NCBI GenBank assembly: GCA_026419775.2
Contig: JAOPGA020000946.1
Span: forward strand, 1-64,000
From: Acrasis kona
Lineage: Eukaryota; Heterolobosea; Eutetramitea; Acrasida; Acrasidae
DNA length: 64,000 bases
Direction of reading: 5' to 3'
Below are positions 30,533 through 40,863 of the stretch, one piece after another (the stretch's first letter is position 1; each line of letters starts with the position of its first letter). Under the pieces are notes generated by a model. It had not been told where the DNA came from and made no database searches. It saw only the letters and a list, made by a program, of their open reading frames with translations. Both the position numbers and the translations under genes were made by a program.

Positions 30533-33031
30533 TTAGATTTTAGTTTTTACACGTCTCTGTTCCTCAATGCGTTGCTGATTCTCCTTCTTCTTTGTAAAGA
30601 ATTGTGCACACTTTGAGAAGGCACCACCAAATTCCTCACATGTTATCAACCTCGAACGAATCCATTTGGGAAGCTTTGATTTGATCTGAGTACTCTTGAC
30701 ATATCTTTTGTCCAACAAGAAGATTGATGAGTAGTCATTGGCATGTCTGATACTTCTCCCAATAGACTGGTTTACAGCCTTCATACACAAATTTTCAAGA
30801 TAATCATTGCCATTTGTTTTTAAGTAAGACATTCTCTCCTTTAATTCAGGATCATTAGGATTTGGGAAGGGTAGTCCAACTACCACAACACATCTTGCAT
30901 AACCATCACTAAAGTTTATGCCTTCGCTCATTTTACCACCAACAACACAGCTAAGCATTGATCCTTTATAATACATATCACGATCAGGAGCAGGGAAGTT
31001 ATTATCAATTGTCTTTTTGTATTCGCGTAACACATTGTCAACGCCTGCTCCACTGGATTTTAGTTCTCTATAAAACTTTTTCTTTCTTTCAATTCTTCTC
31101 ACAAAATCATTGGCTTCAAAGTGTTTGAATACCTGCTCCTCATAAGCGTAAGAAGGATAAAAGACAACAATACCATCAGGAACAACATTGCACAAGTTCA
31201 CCAAGAAATTGCCAAGACTGTCCAGTGTTTTAGCGTTGCTTCGAGACTGGAATGTGAAGTCAAATTCATGACCAGAAGGGCCTTTTGAAAGACAGATTGG
31301 TAATAAGTTATCATCAGGAATGACGTGACCACATTCAAACACTGTTAGTCTATCTTTAATGTCTGGAAACAGCATTTGTACAACAGGCGCCACTGGCTGC
31401 ATGGTCCCACCAGCGAGAACAACACTTCTAGCCTCTTCGACAATCTCTTTAAAGTACACACCTGGATTTAACAGAACAAATTTCACGACACCAATTTTAT
31501 GATCCACAAGAATTTTACCATCTTTTGAGAAGTTCATCAAGGCGAGTAGAAAGGAAGCAAAGGAGTGTATGCCCAAGCTTGTACTGTTCTCGGTCTCTGA
31601 GTGGATCTTAACAGAACCGTTATTTTTATCTTCCTGCTGTTTGGCTCTCTCTGCAAACCCACTCAATTTCTTTGTCAGTTCGGACATATCTATAAACTCA
31701 CAAACATCAAATAAATTGATGTGTTCCAACCCAACACTGCACAAAAAGTCATTGAGGTTTTGGAAAGCAGCATCTTGCTCCTTGTCAACCCTCGCACCAA
31801 CCAAATTATTCTTAAAATAATCACACAACTTTGTAATAATAGACGCAACCTGTTCAATCATGAGACGGTTGGACTCTTTCAGTTTATTAGAGTATTTAGA
31901 AATATAAAGTGACAACTGAGCTTTCGCTTGGTTCATTTGGGTACTTGTAATCTCAAAAGAGTGAACGTTAGTTATGGCATCCACTAAATTGTGGGCTTCG
32001 TCAATTATGACCACACAATCTTTAAGGGATTGGATTCCAAGAGATTCTCTGGTGGGAGCATGGATCAAACTGGTGTAAGGAAGTATCACAACCTGAGCAT
32101 GTGGGACTGCACGTCTAGTTCCGTAATAAGCACATGACTCCAACTGACGACCAATTTGAACAAGTTCCTCAATGTCCCTTACTTTAACCAGCACATGATC
32201 TTTGTACAGCTTTTGAGAGTCAACGTTATAGTATGGACATTTTTTCTTTTTAGAATTTGTTTTCATGTCTATACATACTTCGTTCATCCTGCTAATATTA
32301 TCTATTTTTGAAACTTGAGGATTAATGCACATTTGTTTTCTTGATCCCAGGGAGGTCACCCTTACTAGTGGTGCGAATGCTGTTTTTTGCATCTCCTGTA
32401 CGAATTGAGCCAACTGGGTGTGGGTGCGACTGCAATATATGATTTTAGGTGTGTAGTATGTATCTGGATTTTCATCCTCTTTATCAAGGTATGTGGTAAG
32501 GGGCTTATTTGGATCATTCTCTTCGTCCGAACTATCGTAAAGATCACTTAAAAGGCTTTCTTTAATGCCGAGGTTCTTTACTGAGCTCTCCTCGGTGTAG
32601 TCTGCCAGTAGAAATTCATCCTCCTCAGAATTCTTATTGAGTACGCCTGAAAGGAACCTGTTCCTCTTTGTTGCATATTTCAGAACTCTTCGCTTTCTGT
32701 TTTGTTGAAGTTCTTCATCAAGTTTGTCCTCCTTCTCCATGTCGTCCCTGCTTCTCTTCTTTGTCGCCTCTTTTACCCATGCGGGTTCATCGTCGTCATC
32801 TTCATTTGAATTGTCTACTTGTTTGCTCTCCTGATTGTTGTTGTTTGTTATCTTGTAACTATCCAAAAGCCATGTCAAAGATCCGCATATGATGCTCATG
32901 GACTTCCCGGTGCCGGTGGGACTTTCAAATATTCCTATTTTTCTTTTATCCAGTGCTTCATATAAAGACTTCATGAAATCTTTTTGTATTTGATAGGGTG
33001 TGTAGGGAAACTTGAAGTCGACATCCTTCAT
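30533..33031 (-). CDS. DDX11: DDX11/Chl1-family Fe-S DNA helicase
   Basis: A single-exon protein of 832 residues, normal for the family. Motifs in order: Q-like FPYTPYQIQKDFMKSLYEAL, Walker A ESPTGTGKSMSIICG, four spaced cysteines of the Fe-S cluster between about residues 235 and 300 (MCINPQVSK, EVCIDM, KKCPYYN, SCAYYGTRR), VIIDEAHNLVDAI, then KMSEGINFSDGYARCVVVVG and the helicase motif VI region QSIGRSIRHANDY. An acidic insertion follows Walker A and includes EPAWV, as in animal DDX11. The family acts in sister-chromatid cohesion and repair. TTACAA is at 33065-33070. The stop is only 13 bp from the convergent DENN-PH stop. Confidence 0.92.
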   Translation of the reverse strand: MKDVDFKFPYTPYQIQKDFMKSLYEALDKRKIGIFESPTGTGKSMSIICGSLTWLLDSYKITNNNNQESKQVDNSNEDDDDEPAWVKEATKKRSRDDMEKEDKLDEELQQNRKRRVLKYATKRNRFLSGVLNKNSEEDEFLLADYTEESSVKNLGIKESLLSDLYDSSDEENDPNKPLTTYLDKEDENPDTYYTPKIIYCSRTHTQLAQFVQEMQKTAFAPLVRVTSLGSRKQMCINPQVSKIDNISRMNEVCIDMKTNSKKKKCPYYNVDSQKLYKDHVLVKVRDIEELVQIGRQLESCAYYGTRRAVPHAQVVILPYTSLIHAPTRESLGIQSLKDCVVIIDEAHNLVDAITNVHSFEITSTQMNQAKAQLSLYISKYSNKLKESNRLMIEQVASIITKLCDYFKNNLVGARVDKEQDAAFQNLNDFLCSVGLEHINLFDVCEFIDMSELTKKLSGFAERAKQQEDKNNGSVKIHSETENSTSLGIHSFASFLLALMNFSKDGKILVDHKIGVVKFVLLNPGVYFKEIVEEARSVVLAGGTMQPVAPVVQMLFPDIKDRLTVFECGHVIPDDNLLPICLSKGPSGHEFDFTFQSRSNAKTLDSLGNFLVNLCNVVPDGIVVFYPSYAYEEQVFKHFEANDFVRRIERKKKFYRELKSSGAGVDNVLREYKKTIDNNFPAPDRDMYYKGSMLSCVVGGKMSEGINFSDGYARCVVVVGLPFPNPNDPELKERMSYLKTNGNDYLENLCMKAVNQSIGRSIRHANDYSSIFLLDKRYVKSTQIKSKLPKWIRSRLITCEEFGGAFSKCAQFFTKKKENQQRIEEQRRVKTKI

Positions 33032-33203
33032 TTTTAAACAAACACAAATACCGCCAAGTCACTTTTACAAAAGTCAATGCACATTAAAATTTATTTGATT
33101 TGATTTGAAATAATCTCACATCGATTTAGAGCCATTTGTACATCGCTATCTATTCTTCTCTGTTCAATCTTCTTTTCTTTTTAAATTTTAACCTTACAAA
33201 AAA

Positions 33204-33857
33204 ATGGTTTATTACTTCACATCGTTGGTTGCCAGCAATGTCATCTATATGGGAAAAGATAAGTTTGAGAATGAAGACTTGATCAAATATCATTTTCCAG
33301 AAGATGTTTGGTTCCATGTCGACAAACATTCAAGTGCGCACGTCTACCTTAGAATGAGTGAAGGACAGGCTGTTGATACGTTGGATCCACAAATTGTTGA
33401 AGAAATGGCGCAGATTACCAAAGAAAATTCTATACAGGGGAAGAAGGAACCAATGGTCAAAATCATTTACACATTAGCAAGCAACCTTAAGAAAACTGGC
33501 AACATGGACACTGGTGAGGTTGGATTTCACAACAGAAACATTGTTTATTCCACCGCTGTTAAACGAAATAAGGAACTTTTAAATAAATTAAGAAAGACTC
33601 AAGTTGAAATATATCCACAAGACTTGAAAGCTGTAAAGGACGAGAGAGATAAAAAGGAGCGTGACACGAAGAGAAAGGAACAACAAGTCAAAACACAACA
33701 AGAAAAAGAGTTGATTGAAAAGAAGCGAGTTGAAAAATTAGAAAAATCATACGACTCAATGTTTGTTGATTCAAAGAAGGGTAACAAATATGATGTGGAT
33801 GATGTATTTGGGGAGGGTGGAGAGTACACGGGAAGTGACTTTGATGATTTCATTTGA
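33204..33857 (+). CDS. CCDC25: CCDC25 (NFACT-R domain) protein
   Basis: A 217-residue protein, close to the human length. The N-terminal NFACT-R domain is plain: MVYYFTSLVASNVIYMGKDK, EDVWFHVDKHSSAHVYLR, LKKTGNMDTGEVGFHN. A Lys/Glu coiled coil follows (residues 135-190) and an acidic tail ends GSDFDDFI. In animals CCDC25 has been linked to extracellular-DNA sensing, but its NFACT-R fold is ancient and RNA-related; the protist role is unknown. TTACAA at 33194-33199 lies 4 bp before the ATG. Confidence 0.92.
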   Translation: MVYYFTSLVASNVIYMGKDKFENEDLIKYHFPEDVWFHVDKHSSAHVYLRMSEGQAVDTLDPQIVEEMAQITKENSIQGKKEPMVKIIYTLASNLKKTGNMDTGEVGFHNRNIVYSTAVKRNKELLNKLRKTQVEIYPQDLKAVKDERDKKERDTKRKEQQVKTQQEKELIEKKRVEKLEKSYDSMFVDSKKGNKYDVDDVFGEGGEYTGSDFDDFI

Positions 33858-34115
33858 GCAATACATTTTTTTGTTGATCGAATTATTTGTTGGTCTGTCT
33901 TTCAATTATTTTGTTGAATTTGAAGAAATCTGCTTTCTAATCTGAATGTAATAATATTCACCCGCTACTGTTTTCTGTTACTAAGGTGAGCCTTGAATGG
34001 TACATGTCATTATAACCTTGCACACAATACCGACGAACCCGCCCCCAACTCATTATCTATTTGTAGCTTTGTAAGAATTTATCGGAACATCCTGGACATT
34101 CAATATCCGTGATGA

Positions 34116-36638
34116 ATGTCATTACGAAGAACAACAATTTTAAAAACAATGTCAGACCAACCCGATGAAAACAATGACCTTTTAAACAACAATACCGATA
34201 CAACAGCGCAAGAGCCTAATAACACACAACCCGAAGAGGGCTCCTCCAAAAAGAAGAGGAAAAGGGATAGAAGCGGAGAGGAGAAGGATAAGAAAAAAAA
34301 GAAGAGAGATAAAGATAGGACCGGGGACAAGAAAAAGAAGAAATCTTCATCCAAATCAGACATGAGCGATAGTCTTAAGCGAATAGCGACTGATGCTGTC
34401 AAGGACATTTTCAATCAAAACAAGGAAAAACAATTCGACTATGTTAATCTCATACTCAAGGCCGACCACGCCATGAGACCCATTTGGGTGACTCCCGATA
34501 AACACATTTTCTTGGAAACATTCTCTCCAATCTACGCCCAAGCCTATGATTTTTTAGTAGCAATCGCAGAGCCCCTGAGCAGACCAGAAAACATTCACGA
34601 GTATGTTCTCACAGACTACTCCCTCTACGCAGCCGTCAGTATCGGCTTGAGCACCGAACAAATCGTAAAAGTTTTGGAGAAACTCAGTAAAGTAGAGTTG
34701 GAGAAATCAGTAGAGACGTACATTAGGGACGCCACCGGCAATTACGGAAAGGTCAAACTCATTCTTCAAAAGAATGAATTCTTCGTGGAGAGTCAGAGTA
34801 TCAAGGTGCTCGAACAGCTCATGAACGATTCGGAGATCAAAGGTGCCGTCAAGGTACCCGATCCAGTACAAAACAGCAACGTGGATCCATCAGGTCGATT
34901 CTTGGTGAGGATGCAAAGCACAACGGATACCGATAGTTATCGCCTCGCACAAGAAGTAAAAGCGCTCACCGTCGCTGCGGAGAAGAATGCATCGAACGTT
35001 CAAGATGGAGACGACGAAGATGAAGAAAATGGAGATGGACAAGAGGACAAGATCAAAATGTACTCGTTTGGAATCGTCGCCGAAAAAGTGGGAAAGATCA
35101 AGGAGAGATGCATCAAGTTGGATCTACCGGTACTAGAGGAGTACGATTTCAGAAACGACAAGAATACGAAATTGGACATTGACTTACGACCCACCACGAC
35201 CATTCGTAGTTACCAAGAACGTAGTCTGAGTAAAATGTTCGGAAATGCAAGAGCAAGAAGCGGAATCATCGTGTTGCCCTGTGGAGCAGGTAAAACTCTC
35301 ACCGGAATCACCGCAGCAAGTACTATCAAGCGTTCCACCCTCGTACTATGTATAAATGCGGTCAGCGTCGAGCAATGGAAGAATCAATTCAAACTATGGA
35401 CCAACGTTGACGAAAGTCGTATCGTGTGCTTCACCAGCACAGTAAAAGAAAAACTGCCGCTCACAGGTGCCAGCATCATCATCACCACCTACAACATGAT
35501 CTCTCACAATAGAAAACGAAGTATCGAAGGTCAGCGCATCATGCAACAAATTAGCGAGAGAGAATGGGGAATGATGTTGCTCGACGAAGTGCACGTAGTG
35601 CCTGCAGAGACCTTTAGAAGGGTGATCGAAGTCGTAAAAGCTCATTGCAAATTGGGACTCACCGCTACTCTATTACGCGAAGATAACCTGACCGACGATT
35701 TGTATTTTTTAATAGGACCCAAACTATACGAAGCCAATTGGTTGGATTTACAAAAAAAGGGTCATTTGGCAACCGTGCATTGCGTGGAGGTGTGGTGCCC
35801 CATGACACCAGAATTCTACAGGGAGTACTTGACCACCAATCACAACAAACGACAGTTATTGTACGTGATGAACCCTAACAAATTTAGAGCGTGCGAATAC
35901 TTGTTAAAATATCACGAAGCGAGAGGCGATAAAATTATCGTGTTCGCCGATAATATCTTTGCGTTGGAGGAATATGCGAGAGAATTAAAAAGGGCGTTTA
36001 TCTTTGGAGATACTTCTCAAGCAGAGCGTATCGAAATTTTCAAAAAGTTTAGAACCACCACTCAGATCAATACCATCTTTATAAGCAAGGTTGGCGACAC
36101 TGCGATTGATTTACCCGAGGCCACTGTTATCTTGCAAATCAGTAGTCATTTTGGCTCTCGTAGACAAGAGGCGCAGCGTTTGGGTCGTATTTTGAGACCC
36201 AAAGGTCAAGGAAAGGGTCAGAATAGTGCTTATTTTTATTCTCTAGTGTCGTTGGACACTGCAGAAATGTTCTTTTCTTCTAGAAGACAACAATTCTTGA
36301 TTAATCAAGGATATGCTTTTAGAGTGTTGGCTAATATCGACGAGCAGATACGCAATGATAAGGATATTATCGTGGAGAGCTTTAAGGGAAAGGCTCAAGA
36401 GCTGACCATGTTGGCTAAAATTAAAGCTGCAGATGATACGAAGGGAGTGTTGGAGAAGGTGAAGCAGGATCCTGATGAGGTGGTTTCTCAAAAGTCAAGA
36501 TCGAACGGTGCCTTGACGTTGGGTGGTTTGTCTGGTGGAGAATCTGGACTCATGTATCAAGAATATGGTAATGCTAGTAGAGCCAAGAAGGGTGCTTCTA
36601 CTTCTAAACATCCATTGTTTAAAAATCGTAATAAATGA
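34116..36638 (+). CDS. ERCC3: TFIIH helicase XPB/ERCC3
   Basis: Up to 840 residues. ATG 34116 (MSLRRTTILKTMSDQPDEN) and an in-frame ATG 33 nt later are both possible; the second gives a more typical acidic N-terminus. A Lys-rich KKKRKRDR tract follows. Helicase motifs: Walker A PCGAGKTLTGI, LLDEVHVVPAETFR (DEVH box), the XPB-specific RED in LLREDNLTDDL, GDTAIDLPEA and QRLGRILRPKG. XPB is the TFIIH translocase that opens promoters and damaged DNA. TTGTAA is at 34069-34074. Confidence 0.95.
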   Translation: MSLRRTTILKTMSDQPDENNDLLNNNTDTTAQEPNNTQPEEGSSKKKRKRDRSGEEKDKKKKKRDKDRTGDKKKKKSSSKSDMSDSLKRIATDAVKDIFNQNKEKQFDYVNLILKADHAMRPIWVTPDKHIFLETFSPIYAQAYDFLVAIAEPLSRPENIHEYVLTDYSLYAAVSIGLSTEQIVKVLEKLSKVELEKSVETYIRDATGNYGKVKLILQKNEFFVESQSIKVLEQLMNDSEIKGAVKVPDPVQNSNVDPSGRFLVRMQSTTDTDSYRLAQEVKALTVAAEKNASNVQDGDDEDEENGDGQEDKIKMYSFGIVAEKVGKIKERCIKLDLPVLEEYDFRNDKNTKLDIDLRPTTTIRSYQERSLSKMFGNARARSGIIVLPCGAGKTLTGITAASTIKRSTLVLCINAVSVEQWKNQFKLWTNVDESRIVCFTSTVKEKLPLTGASIIITTYNMISHNRKRSIEGQRIMQQISEREWGMMLLDEVHVVPAETFRRVIEVVKAHCKLGLTATLLREDNLTDDLYFLIGPKLYEANWLDLQKKGHLATVHCVEVWCPMTPEFYREYLTTNHNKRQLLYVMNPNKFRACEYLLKYHEARGDKIIVFADNIFALEEYARELKRAFIFGDTSQAERIEIFKKFRTTTQINTIFISKVGDTAIDLPEATVILQISSHFGSRRQEAQRLGRILRPKGQGKGQNSAYFYSLVSLDTAEMFFSSRRQQFLINQGYAFRVLANIDEQIRNDKDIIVESFKGKAQELTMLAKIKAADDTKGVLEKVKQDPDEVVSQKSRSNGALTLGGLSGGESGLMYQEYGNASRAKKGASTSKHPLFKNRNK

Positions 36639-36657
36639 GTGTTTGTATATATTTGTT

Positions 36658-37899
36658 TTATTTGTTATCTCCCATTTCAAGAGTTCTGGCAAATTCTTCT
36701 TCTGTGAATTGTAATAGTCTTGCTGCCTCTAAATGTATCTTTTGTCTTTTGAGAATATCGATCAGCTTCATTTGCTTTTTAAAGGCCATGAGGAGGTCTT
36801 GTTTTTGACGTTCGAGTTTCTTTGTGTCTTCTCGCATTTTGGTGTTCTCCTTTCTTAGTGATTCTGTGGACTCTCTCTTGTCTCTGTTTAAATCTGCTAT
36901 TTGAGCCTTGTATTTTTCTACTTCTTCTAGTGCTCTGTGCAATCGTACATCACCTCTTCCCTGTGCTGGCGACGCAGATCTAGCAGGGGCACTAGGGGGA
37001 GGGCTCTTCTTCTCCTTCTTTAAAAGCTCTAGCTCTTTTCTGACATCATTTAGTTGTGCAACATTACTTTTATATTTATCATTCAAAGTATCAAACTCCT
37101 TCTTTTGTTTATCAAATCTCTGATGTATGGCTGTTGAATCTTTTGAGTATTTTTTGTTATCCGCGGTAAGTTCCTTGAGTTTGATATCATTCTCTTTTGT
37201 TTTTGCTTCATTCTGTTTAAACTTTTCTAGTATCTCCTTCATGTCTCTTTCCAGTAATTTGGTTCTTGCCTTGTAGAACTTCATAGCTGCTTCTGTACCC
37301 ATCTTCTTTGCCATAATATCAATGTCGTCGTCAGGCTCTTCGCCGTAAGAGTCCAACTTGCTTTGTATCATTTCTGAATCGGTCATCTGATCTGGCCTCT
37401 TTACTGCGGCACTACCGGGTCTAGCGGGAGTGGATGGTTTAGCAGAATTAGGGCGAGAGTAAGTAGCGACTATATTCGCCTTTTCTTTATCCTTTAAGCG
37501 CTTCTCCTGCTCCTTGACCGCTAAATTTGCCTTCCGTAATGCAGAATCTGTTTCGGCTTTGATTTGTTCATTCTTTTTTTGAATCTCCTGATTTCTTTGA
37601 AAATATGCACTGTAATCAGGACTATTAAATTCAGTATCATTCGTCGTTAAGTTCACTTCATCGTCGTCATCGTCGATGCTATAGCTTTGTTTCTTATTGA
37701 AAAAAGAAGAGTAGGCACTTTTCCCCTCAAACGATCTGTTTGGATTTGTATCGTCATCGTCCTCTATATGATATAATACGTCATCATTATCGTCATCGCT
37801 ATATTCGTATGAGTTTGTTGACTTTCCTAGTTGTTTGTGTTTATAGTTCTCGTAAGATGACGTTACTGATTTGTAATCATCATCTTGTGGGCTTGACAT
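36658..37899 (-). CDS. Coiled-coil protein, TEX9-like
   Basis: 413 residues, one exon. The acidic, Ser/Asp-rich N-terminus (to residue 90) is probably disordered. It is followed by coiled coils interrupted by a Pro/Ala/Ser linker (SRPNSAKPSTPARPGSAA) and a second one (SPPPSAPARSASPAQGRG). The C-terminus, LLMAFKKQMKLIDILKRQK with EAARLLQFTEEEFARTL, matches the conserved end of TEX9 as I remember it. TEX9 is found in ciliated lineages; a centriolar or flagellar role is inferred. The stop is 19 bp from the convergent XPB stop. Confidence 0.8.
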   Translation of the reverse strand: MSSPQDDDYKSVTSSYENYKHKQLGKSTNSYEYSDDDNDDVLYHIEDDDDTNPNRSFEGKSAYSSFFNKKQSYSIDDDDDEVNLTTNDTEFNSPDYSAYFQRNQEIQKKNEQIKAETDSALRKANLAVKEQEKRLKDKEKANIVATYSRPNSAKPSTPARPGSAAVKRPDQMTDSEMIQSKLDSYGEEPDDDIDIMAKKMGTEAAMKFYKARTKLLERDMKEILEKFKQNEAKTKENDIKLKELTADNKKYSKDSTAIHQRFDKQKKEFDTLNDKYKSNVAQLNDVRKELELLKKEKKSPPPSAPARSASPAQGRGDVRLHRALEEVEKYKAQIADLNRDKRESTESLRKENTKMREDTKKLERQKQDLLMAFKKQMKLIDILKRQKIHLEAARLLQFTEEEFARTLEMGDNK

Positions 37900-38065
37900 A
37901 TCGATTGATCTTAGTTGCCTAATAATAGCGCCATGAATTTTATTCCAGTTTAAGAGAGGACTATCTCTTAATTATTGTTCATCTTGACAATTTGTGGCGC
38001 TATAAGGTTGTTGCAGAAAATATTGCTTCTTACCTATTTTCAAAAAATTGCGAATCCATTTTGTA

Positions 38066-39808
38066 ATGGATTTCGGTCAATCGAAAGTGAAACACCTGGA
38101 GGTATTCAAGGTATTGGACAAGTTCATAAGTGAAGCTTTATCAGAACAAATACAAGATTTGTGCTCATATCTGCGGGTCCAAGCAATCAGACAATTGTCG
38201 CTCGATACAAAAGACGAAAATGATTCAGATACATCCCCCATCATCACAAAACAAATCATTCCAGATTCATCACAACAACTACTGATTGAATACACATGCT
38301 TACCAATACTCTCCTTACCAGAAGACCCTAAACCCTCTAGCCACTTCACTTTAACATTTCTAAATGAACTTGAGTCAAAGTATTTGAATTTTGATCAAGT
38401 GAAAGACCTCCTAACCAAAACGATTATACCTATAGTCCTGCTTGATTTTGAAGGGAAAGAAGCGCTCCGGAAGAAGATTCCCAAATTACAAAAACTCCAA
38501 CTGTTTATTAATTGTTACATTGTGTCATTAGTGAATCATTGTCAAATTTTTGTTCTCACAAAACTATCTGAGATACTGTCAATCTTTTCGCCTAATGCGA
38601 GGAGGTTTGCATTAAAAACATTTTACCTTCCAACTGCAAGAAAAAGTAAATTTGAAAATAAGAGGAAAATTGCACTCAAGACAATTGAACAATTTTCTTC
38701 TGACATTAAAGATTCTCCATTTTTAGAGTTTGATCCAATTGAGTTGCTTTCGACTCGCATTGAACCACACTTTGATGACAGAAGTGCAGTTGTTGTGATT
38801 GCAGCACAGTTGTGTAAAAAATATATTACAATTTCGTCCAGGTCAATTGACTCTGGATCTCTACCTGTTGTGCACCATACCTTGTCTCGTTGTTCAAAAA
38901 TATCGAATAAAAAATATAATGGAGTGAGGTTGAGTTCTTTGTTCTTGTCGAGCGAGACAACGTTTATGCTTGAAATCATCTCAAAAGCTATTTGTTTATA
39001 CATGATGAACAGTACAATAGTGCTGACTGGTACTGATAGAAGGTTACTTGACAAAATTGCGCTACAATGCGTGCGGCTGTCTAGAATGTTTTGTGTTACT
39101 TTAAACGATGATAATTTATCTAACGCTCTATTTGCACATCAGTACATGGATAACCACATTATTCCAATGTGTAACCATGCTTGTAAATTGTTAGAGAATG
39201 GTAGTTATTTGTATGGGACGTTGGTTAAGCTTGTCGGCGAAACGCTTTCTTTTATTTCCAAGTTTACAAAAGATTACTCCAACCACAACCAAACAAGAAA
39301 TCTTGGTGATGAAGTAGAAAGTCCCTTTGAAAAACTAATACAATTTAATATTGGTCTGAGCGAAGTAGCTCCGGATGTAATAGACAATAGTTATCTCGTG
39401 GTTATAACAGACCAAGATTTTAATGCCAAAATCGAACCCATCATGAGAACATGTTTGGGTTGGACAAGCAAATACTTGTCCATGGTGAAGGACACAAGCC
39501 AGAAATCTCTAATAAGATGGTTATTTAACAAGTCATTATGCTGCCTGGCATCAATATGTATTTCTTTGTATTCTGCTATCGAGTACACTGGTAACAACCA
39601 AATTGTTCAGAGCATCAAATTTAAATTAAATGCAATCTTTTATCACTTTTTAAATTCAACAATAGTGCTTGAACAAGGCAGGACAGTCTCTGACGAGCTG
39701 TATACATCAAGAGAATCAAGATCTGTAATCGCTGTATTACTTGAGAAACCTGGTTTTTATGAGATCTTATCCCCGCACATGAGACACTTGCTTTTAATAA
39801 ACTTTTAG
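38066..39808 (+). CDS. Hypothetical large helical protein
   Basis: The first ATG is 38066; the upstream TTG at 38048 is not used. 580 residues, no intron. The sequence is alpha-helical throughout with repeated amphipathic pairs, such as KLQLFINCYIVSLVNHCQIF, FMLEIISKAICLYMMNS and MCNHACKLLENGSYLYG, suggesting a HEAT-like or tethering-complex fold. I do not recognise it. The start codon overlaps the last base of TTGTAA (38061-38066), so the promoter motif and the ATG touch; the 5' leader must be very short or transcription must begin upstream. Confidence 0.75.
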   Translation: MDFGQSKVKHLEVFKVLDKFISEALSEQIQDLCSYLRVQAIRQLSLDTKDENDSDTSPIITKQIIPDSSQQLLIEYTCLPILSLPEDPKPSSHFTLTFLNELESKYLNFDQVKDLLTKTIIPIVLLDFEGKEALRKKIPKLQKLQLFINCYIVSLVNHCQIFVLTKLSEILSIFSPNARRFALKTFYLPTARKSKFENKRKIALKTIEQFSSDIKDSPFLEFDPIELLSTRIEPHFDDRSAVVVIAAQLCKKYITISSRSIDSGSLPVVHHTLSRCSKISNKKYNGVRLSSLFLSSETTFMLEIISKAICLYMMNSTIVLTGTDRRLLDKIALQCVRLSRMFCVTLNDDNLSNALFAHQYMDNHIIPMCNHACKLLENGSYLYGTLVKLVGETLSFISKFTKDYSNHNQTRNLGDEVESPFEKLIQFNIGLSEVAPDVIDNSYLVVITDQDFNAKIEPIMRTCLGWTSKYLSMVKDTSQKSLIRWLFNKSLCCLASICISLYSAIEYTGNNQIVQSIKFKLNAIFYHFLNSTIVLEQGRTVSDELYTSRESRSVIAVLLEKPGFYEILSPHMRHLLLINF

Positions 39809-40069
39809 ACATTTATCGTTATTTTTGAAATTATTTGTCCTTGAACACAAATAAACTTTTGTAACCTTAGAAGGTCAGAAATTCCATGTACCATCTTTAA
39901 GCTTAACAACCCACATGAACATAACATAGGATATATTATTTGTTTGCACATATTGTTACATAGCTCTATAAAATCATGCACTATACCACATACACACTCG
40001 AAGATCCCGCTGTGATAACATTTATTCAAGACAATTTATGTCATGCTACTAACTGAGACAAGGCAACTG

Positions 40070-40198
40070 TTACTGGAGTTTCAAGGACATCACAAACGAT
40101 ATAGATTTAAACAGCATCGATTGAGTTTTCTCCATGATCTCAAAAACTGGTTTTCCATTTCTATAACATTTAACAGGCACAGTGTCCAAGATAGCCAT
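40070..40198 (-). CDS. Possible microprotein gene
   Basis: A 42-codon frame, MAILDTVPVKCYRNGKPVFE onward. TTACAA at 40217-40222 lies 19 bp upstream, at normal spacing, and an AATAAA signal occurs about 45 bp downstream of the stop. An alternative splice (donor GTGATG inside the last codons, acceptor CTCAG near 40047) would change the last few residues. Gene-like signals support it, but there is no homology. It could also be the first exon of a gene I could not extend. Confidence 0.35.
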   Translation of the reverse strand: MAILDTVPVKCYRNGKPVFEIMEKTQSMLFKSISFVMSLKLQ

Positions 40199-40366
40199 GT
40201 TTGGTGATTTTTTTTGTTACAAATTGACTTTACAAGATAAAGTTCGATTAAAAAGAACTTTCAAGTTGTGTAAACTCTGATTCTGGAACTCGGTATGGGA
40301 TAAAAAGAGAAATGGATTGTGCACAAAAATAATACAAACAACAACAACTCAATTGCATATACACAA

Positions 40367-40696
40367 ATGACGGCAATACAGAACACAAAAGGCACCAAAC
40401 AAAAGAAGAACAGAAAGGCTATTGAGGAAGAATCAAAGAAAGTGAAGCTCAATACCTCCGAGTCAATCATAAATAGATTGAGATGGGATTCTTCTTTACC
40501 TTCCCAAGACTTTGTGATTGGATATCTTGACAGATTTTTAGGAATAATGGAGTCGACACTTGAGACACATGAGTTTAGTGAGATACCCCTCCATAGAATA
40601 TATTACTTTAAATACAACGGTCAGAAGGTGTGGGATAGGGATTCAAGAGTAGATAACATTAGTAATGGAGCAATTTACAGCATGATAGTGCAGTAG
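40367..40696 (+). CDS. MJ1316/DUF504-domain protein
   Basis: The first ATG is 40367; the frame upstream opens with GTG. 109 residues: a basic N-terminus (KGTKQKKNRKAIEEESKKVK), then the MJ1316 domain with RLRWDSSLPSQ, VIGYLDRFLGIMEST, IPLHRIYYFKYNGQKVWDRD and DNISNG. In larger proteins this module is proposed to recognise RNA cyclic phosphate ends; here it stands alone as in archaea. No TTACAA within 60 bp of the start. Confidence 0.82.
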   Translation: MTAIQNTKGTKQKKNRKAIEEESKKVKLNTSESIINRLRWDSSLPSQDFVIGYLDRFLGIMESTLETHEFSEIPLHRIYYFKYNGQKVWDRDSRVDNISNGAIYSMIVQ

Positions 40697-40863
40697 GTAC
40701 TGTTGTAACAAAAGGCATAAAAATTTTGTGTACATACTACGAGGTACAGCTTGAAATGATCTATACCACGTTGTAAATAAATAAACTCTTTATTCAAAAA
40801 TTGATTCGAACTACAAACTACTCCACGGTTGACAAGCAATCGGATATAGATAAGAAGAGGATA

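Noticed and set aside
39805-40029. Minus-strand Cys-rich open frame
   Set aside because: It starts with TTG, lacks an early ATG and overlaps the end of the upstream gene with no supporting signal.
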